From the NCBI RefSeq assembly GCF_008632955.1, contig NZ_CP043959.1, forward strand, positions 3,658,001 to 3,722,000: a stretch of DNA of 64,000 nt, read 5' to 3'. This document shows, one piece after another, positions 60,526 through 64,000 of the stretch; within the stretch, counting starts at the first letter, position 1, and each line of letters begins with the position of its first letter. The DNA comes from Streptomyces tendae. GTDB lineage: Bacteria > Actinomycetota > Actinomycetes > Streptomycetales > Streptomycetaceae. A program made the position numbers and the translations under genes. Under the pieces are notes generated by a model. It was given only the letters and a program-made list of their open reading frames with translations, was not told where the DNA came from and searched no databases.

Positions 60526-62876
60526 GCACGCACCGCTGGTACGACATCGATCCCTGGACGGTGCGCGAACGCGGCCTGGACCTGGAGCGGCTGCCGCAGA
60601 GCGAGTCGGTGTTCGCGCTGTCCAACGGCCACGTCGGCTGGCGCGGCAACCTCGACGAAGGCGAACCCCACGGCCTGCCCGGCTCCTACCTCAACGGCGT
60701 CCACGAACTGCACCCCCTGCCCTACGCCGAGGCCGGCTACGGCTACCCCGAGTCCGGACAGACCGTCATCGACATCACCAACGGCAAGGTGATCCGGCTG
60801 CTGGTCGACGACGAACCGTTCGACCTGCGCTACGGACGCCTCGTCCACCACGAACGCACCCTCGACCTGCGCCGCGGTGTCCTGACCCGGGTGTGCGAGT
60901 GGACCTCCCCGGCCGGGTCCACCGTCCGGGTGCGCTCCACCCGGCTGGTCTCGCTCGCCCAGCGGGCCGTCGCCGCCGTCGCCTACGAGGTCGAGCCCGT
61001 CGACAGCCGCACCCGCGTGGTGCTGCAGTCCGAACTCGTCGCCAACGAGTCCCTGCCGGGCCCGGACGGCGACCCGCGCGCCGCCCGCGCCCTGCGGTCC
61101 CCGCTGGAACCGGAGGAGGACTTCGCCCAGGGCCGCCGGCTGCGTCTGGTGCACCGCACCCGGCGCAGCGGACTGCGGGTCGCCGTGGCGGCCGACCACG
61201 TCGTCGACGGACCCGACCGCACCACCACCGACTGCGAGAGCAACGTCGACCTGGCCCGGCTGACGGTCACCTCCGTCCTGGAGCCGGGACAGCGGCTGCG
61301 GGTGGAGAAGCTCGTCGCGCACGGCTGGTCCGGCGCCCGCTCCCGGCCGGCGATGAGCGACCAGGTGGAGGCGGCGCTGGCCGCCGCCGCGCACAGCGGC
61401 TGGCAGGGACTCCTCGACGAACAGCGGGACTACCTCGACGCGTTCTGGTCCCGCGCCGACGTGGAGGTCGACGGCGACGAGGAGATCCAGCAGGCCGTGC
61501 GTTTCGCCCTGTTCCACGTGCTGCAGGCGGGCGCCCGCGCCGAACGGCGCGCGATACCGGCCAAGGGCCTGACCGGCTCCGGGTACGACGGGCACGCCTT
61601 CTGGGACACCGAGGTGTTCGTGCTGCCCCTGCTGATCTGCACGGTTCCGGAGGCCGCCGCCGAGGCGCTGCGCTGGCGGCAGAGCACCCTGCCCGTCGCC
61701 CGCGAGCGCGCCGCGCAGCTCGGCCTGCGCGGGGCCGCGTTCCCCTGGCGCACCATCGAGGGCTCGGAGGGCTCCGCGTACTGGCCGGCCGGCACCGCCG
61801 CCTTCCACGTCAACGCGGGCATCGCCGACGCGGTGGTGCGGTACGTCCAGGCCACCGGCGACGAGCGCTTCGAACGCGACACCGGTGTGGAGCTGCTGGT
61901 GGAGACCGCCCGGCTGTGGCGCTCCCTGGGCCACCACGACGACCGGGGCGTCTTCCACATCGACGGGGTCACCGGGCCGGACGAGTACAGCGCCGTCGCC
62001 GACGACAACACGTACACCAACCTCATGGCCCGGGCGAACCTGCTGGCCGCCGCCGACGCCTGCAAACGCCACCCCGACCGGGCGGCCGGCCTCGGCGTCG
62101 ACGAGGAGGAGAGCGCGAGCTGGCGCGACGCCGCCGAGGCGGTGCACCTGCCCTACAACGACGAGCTCGGTGTGCACGAACAGCACGCGGGCTTCACCCG
62201 CTACCAGCGGTGGGACTTCTCCGGCACCCGCGCCGACCACTACCCGCTGATGCTGAACTTCCCGTACTTCGACCTCTACCGCAAACAGGTGATCAAACAG
62301 GCCGATCTGGTGCTGGCGATGCACACCCGGGCCGACTGGTTCGAGGAGCGCCACGACGAGGAGCAGATCGCCCGCAACTTCGCCTACTACGAGCCGCTGA
62401 CCGTCCGCGACTCCTCCCTGTCCGCCTGCGTCCAGGCCGTCCTCGCCGCGCGCACCGGACACCTGGAACTGGCCCACGCCTACACCGGCGAGGCCGCGCT
62501 GATGGACCTCGCCGACCTGGAGCGCAACACGCGCGACGGGCTGCACATCGCCTCCCTGGCCGGGGCCTGGACCGCCCTGGTCGCCGGGTTCGGCGGCATG
62601 CGCTGGGACGGCGACGGCCTCCGGTTCGCCCCGCGGCTGCCGCCCGGGCTGCGCCGGCTGGCCTTCACCCTGGGCCACCTCGGGCGGTGCCTGCACGTGG
62701 AGGTGACCGCCGACCGGACCACGTACCGCCTGCGCTCGGGACCGCCGCTGACGCTGCGTCACCACGGCCGTGAGCTCACCGTGCGCGTGGACGCCCCCGT
62801 CGAGGGCCCGGTCCCGGTGCCCGCCCCGAGGACGTCGCCCGAACAGCCGCCGCACCGGCGCCCGCACGCACGCTGA
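60522..62876 (+). CDS. GH65 disaccharide phosphorylase
   Basis: 784 residues from a GTG overlapping the mutase stop. GH65 regions: N-terminal beta-sandwich ([15 protein letters not shown]), linker, (alpha/alpha)6 catalytic domain with [39 protein letters not shown] and the general-acid Glu in [30 protein letters not shown]. The WDTE and GPDEY motifs mark the phosphorylase family (trehalose, maltose, kojibiose or nigerose types). The mutase partner needs beta-glucose 1-phosphate, matching inverting phosphorolysis. The disaccharide is unknown. Confidence 0.93.
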   Translation: MSTHRWYDIDPWTVRERGLDLERLPQSESVFALSNGHVGWRGNLDEGEPHGLPGSYLNGVHELHPLPYAEAGYGYPESGQTVIDITNGKVIRLLVDDEPFDLRYGRLVHHERTLDLRRGVLTRVCEWTSPAGSTVRVRSTRLVSLAQRAVAAVAYEVEPVDSRTRVVLQSELVANESLPGPDGDPRAARALRSPLEPEEDFAQGRRLRLVHRTRRSGLRVAVAADHVVDGPDRTTTDCESNVDLARLTVTSVLEPGQRLRVEKLVAHGWSGARSRPAMSDQVEAALAAAAHSGWQGLLDEQRDYLDAFWSRADVEVDGDEEIQQAVRFALFHVLQAGARAERRAIPAKGLTGSGYDGHAFWDTEVFVLPLLICTVPEAAAEALRWRQSTLPVARERAAQLGLRGAAFPWRTIEGSEGSAYWPAGTAAFHVNAGIADAVVRYVQATGDERFERDTGVELLVETARLWRSLGHHDDRGVFHIDGVTGPDEYSAVADDNTYTNLMARANLLAAADACKRHPDRAAGLGVDEEESASWRDAAEAVHLPYNDELGVHEQHAGFTRYQRWDFSGTRADHYPLMLNFPYFDLYRKQVIKQADLVLAMHTRADWFEERHDEEQIARNFAYYEPLTVRDSSLSACVQAVLAARTGHLELAHAYTGEAALMDLADLERNTRDGLHIASLAGAWTALVAGFGGMRWDGDGLRFAPRLPPGLRRLAFTLGHLGRCLHVEVTADRTTYRLRSGPPLTLRHHGRELTVRVDAPVEGPVPVPAPRTSPEQPPHRRPHAR

Positions 62877-63047
62877 CCGGGCAGCCCCGGCACGGGAGGG
62901 GAACATTTGGCCGTGTACCGTCTGCACGGTCGCACCGTCCGGGTTAGCTTGGCCCTTGATCCCTGCACATCCGGCTTCCCCGGGGCTCGTGGCCCCTACG
63001 AACCCTGGGAGCCGGCGGCCCTGCCGCGTGGCAACGAAGGACGGACG

Positions 63048-64000
63048 ATGACCCAAGGCGCCGGCGCCCCGCCGACCGTGACACGGCGGCCCGAGCAGCG
63101 GTCACGCCCGGGCAGCCCGCGGCGCCTGCACGGCGCGTGGCCGCTCGCGGCCCTCGCCGCCGTCTTCACGGTCGCCCAACTCGTGCTGGTGCGGCCTGTG
63201 CTGGGCCTCGGCTGGGACGAGATCGTCTACACCAGCCAGGTCACCACCCACCACCCCGCCGCGTTCTTCAGCGCTCCCCGCTCCCGGGGCGTCTCCTTCC
63301 TGGTCGCGCCCGTGGCGTCCTGGTCCGACTCCACCGCCCTGCTGCGCGTCTACCTCGCCGTGCTCTCCGGCCTCGGGCTGTTCCTCGCCCTGCGCGTCTG
63401 GCGCGGCCTGTTCCCGACCCGCGTCCTGGTCGTCGCCGGCGCCTTCTTCGCCTCCCTCTGGGTGACCCTCTTCTACGGCCCGCAGGCCATGCCCAACTAC
63501 TGGGTGGCGATCGGCGCGCTGGTCGCCGTCGGCGCGTACCTGCGCCACCGTGACGACCCGGCGGCCCGCGGCCCGCTGTGGGCCGTCGTGGCGGGCGCCG
63601 CGCTCATGGCGTGGATGCGCCCCACCGACGCGGTCTGGGTCTCGCTGCCGCTGCTCGTGCTCGCCGCGGTCGGCCGCCGTCCGCGCTTCCTCGCGGCCAC
63701 CGTGGGCGGGCTGCTGGCCGGCGGCGTGCCCTGGGTGATCGAGGCGTACGTGGCGTTCGGCGGGCTCTCGGAGCGGCTGGCGGAGGCCTCCCGCATCCAG
63801 GGCGGCCTCGGCCTCCACATGGCCGTCGACGACCAGCTGCGCAGCCTGGGCGGACGTGCCCTGTGCCGCCCGTGCACCGGGTCGATGCCCCATCCGGTGA
63901 TCACCCTGTGGTGGTTCGTGCTGCCGCTGCTCGCCGTGCTCGGCCTGGTCGTCGCCGTACGGGCCGGCCGCGCCCTGCGCACCGCGGTACCGCTGGCCTG
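63048..64000 (+). CDS. GT39-like membrane glycosyltransferase, N-terminal part
   Basis: 317 codons to the window edge with no stop. The start ATG at 63048 has no strong ribosome site (AACGAAGG nine bases upstream). Features: basic N-terminus, then helix PLAALAAVFTVAQLVLV, the external GLGWDEIVYTSQVTTHHP with Asp-Glu, and helices through 64000 (LVVAGAFFASLWVTLFY, LPLLAVLGLVVAV). Resembles the paralogue at 57221 in topology but not in close sequence. Continues beyond the window. Confidence 0.8.
   Translation, partial: MTQGAGAPPTVTRRPEQRSRPGSPRRLHGAWPLAALAAVFTVAQLVLVRPVLGLGWDEIVYTSQVTTHHPAAFFSAPRSRGVSFLVAPVASWSDSTALLRVYLAVLSGLGLFLALRVWRGLFPTRVLVVAGAFFASLWVTLFYGPQAMPNYWVAIGALVAVGAYLRHRDDPAARGPLWAVVAGAALMAWMRPTDAVWVSLPLLVLAAVGRRPRFLAATVGGLLAGGVPWVIEAYVAFGGLSERLAEASRIQGGLGLHMAVDDQLRSLGGRALCRPCTGSMPHPVITLWWFVLPLLAVLGLVVAVRAGRALRTAVPLA

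Noticed and set aside
1..64000. Mobile element, phage, tRNA or rRNA genes
   Set aside because: No transposase, integrase, attachment-site duplication, tRNA cloverleaf or rRNA signature was recognised by eye; a tRNA scan would be decisive.

Overview
This is very high-GC actinobacterial chromosome and almost certainly Streptomyces. The signs are a Streptomyces subtilisin inhibitor (SSI) C-terminus, alpha-lytic-type secreted proteases, three SpoIIE-family phosphatases with GAF/PAS input, a mycothiol-dependent formaldehyde dehydrogenase, frequent GTG/TTG starts, and GC-rich hairpins at gene ends. No rRNA, tRNA, CRISPR array, transposase, integrase or phage gene was seen. The mix of metabolic, regulatory and secreted proteins suggests an arm or arm-proximal region.

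Layout, 1-13.4 kb: SSI end; a minus-strand operon of a heme-oxygenase-like diiron enzyme, a HemK-like methyltransferase (frameshifted as given) and a CDGSH iron-sulfur protein; an FMN reductase; a Ppx/GppA phosphatase; an ArsR-SRPBCC pair with a perfect operator around its -35. At 5.3-11.5 kb lies the most distinctive system: a 71-residue double-glycine-leader peptide, a perfect hairpin, a HlyD-type adaptor and two NHLM-type ABC exporters, one with a C39 leader peptidase. No modification enzyme was found beside it. A secreted serine protease lies divergently next to it.

13.4-34.8 kb: two back-to-back SpoIIE phosphatases, a CBS protein, two very small ORFs, a metallophosphoesterase, an orphan CO-dehydrogenase-type maturation set (VWA/CoxE, XdhC/CoxI, CoxG), an Otr(A)/Tet(M)-like ribosomal protection GTPase, an exported beta-propeller protein with a divergent TetR, a LysR gene divergent from an alcohol dehydrogenase-SDR-SnoaL operon, an ABC exporter, and the mscR-metallohydrolase pair.

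35-64 kb: two SDRs, an L,D-transpeptidase, a membrane-anchored protease, a DUF3800 protein, a PatB-type C-S lyase with a methyltransferase, several small enzymes, a two-component system followed by a D-Ala-D-Ala carboxypeptidase and an endo/exonuclease/phosphatase-fold protein, an ATP-grasp protein, an ANTAR-GAF-PAS-SpoIIE phosphatase, an RpiR regulator, a stand-alone FhaA N-terminal-domain protein, two GT39-like membrane proteins, a P-loop kinase, and a beta-phosphoglucomutase/GH65 phosphorylase operon.

An important caveat: at least ten genes carry single-base indels, about twenty in all, nearly all single-base deletions in or next to G/C runs. In each case one base restores a family-typical protein. 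I read most of these as sequence or assembly errors rather than true gene decay and flag them gene by gene. All functions are inferred from motifs and family knowledge; no database search was run.
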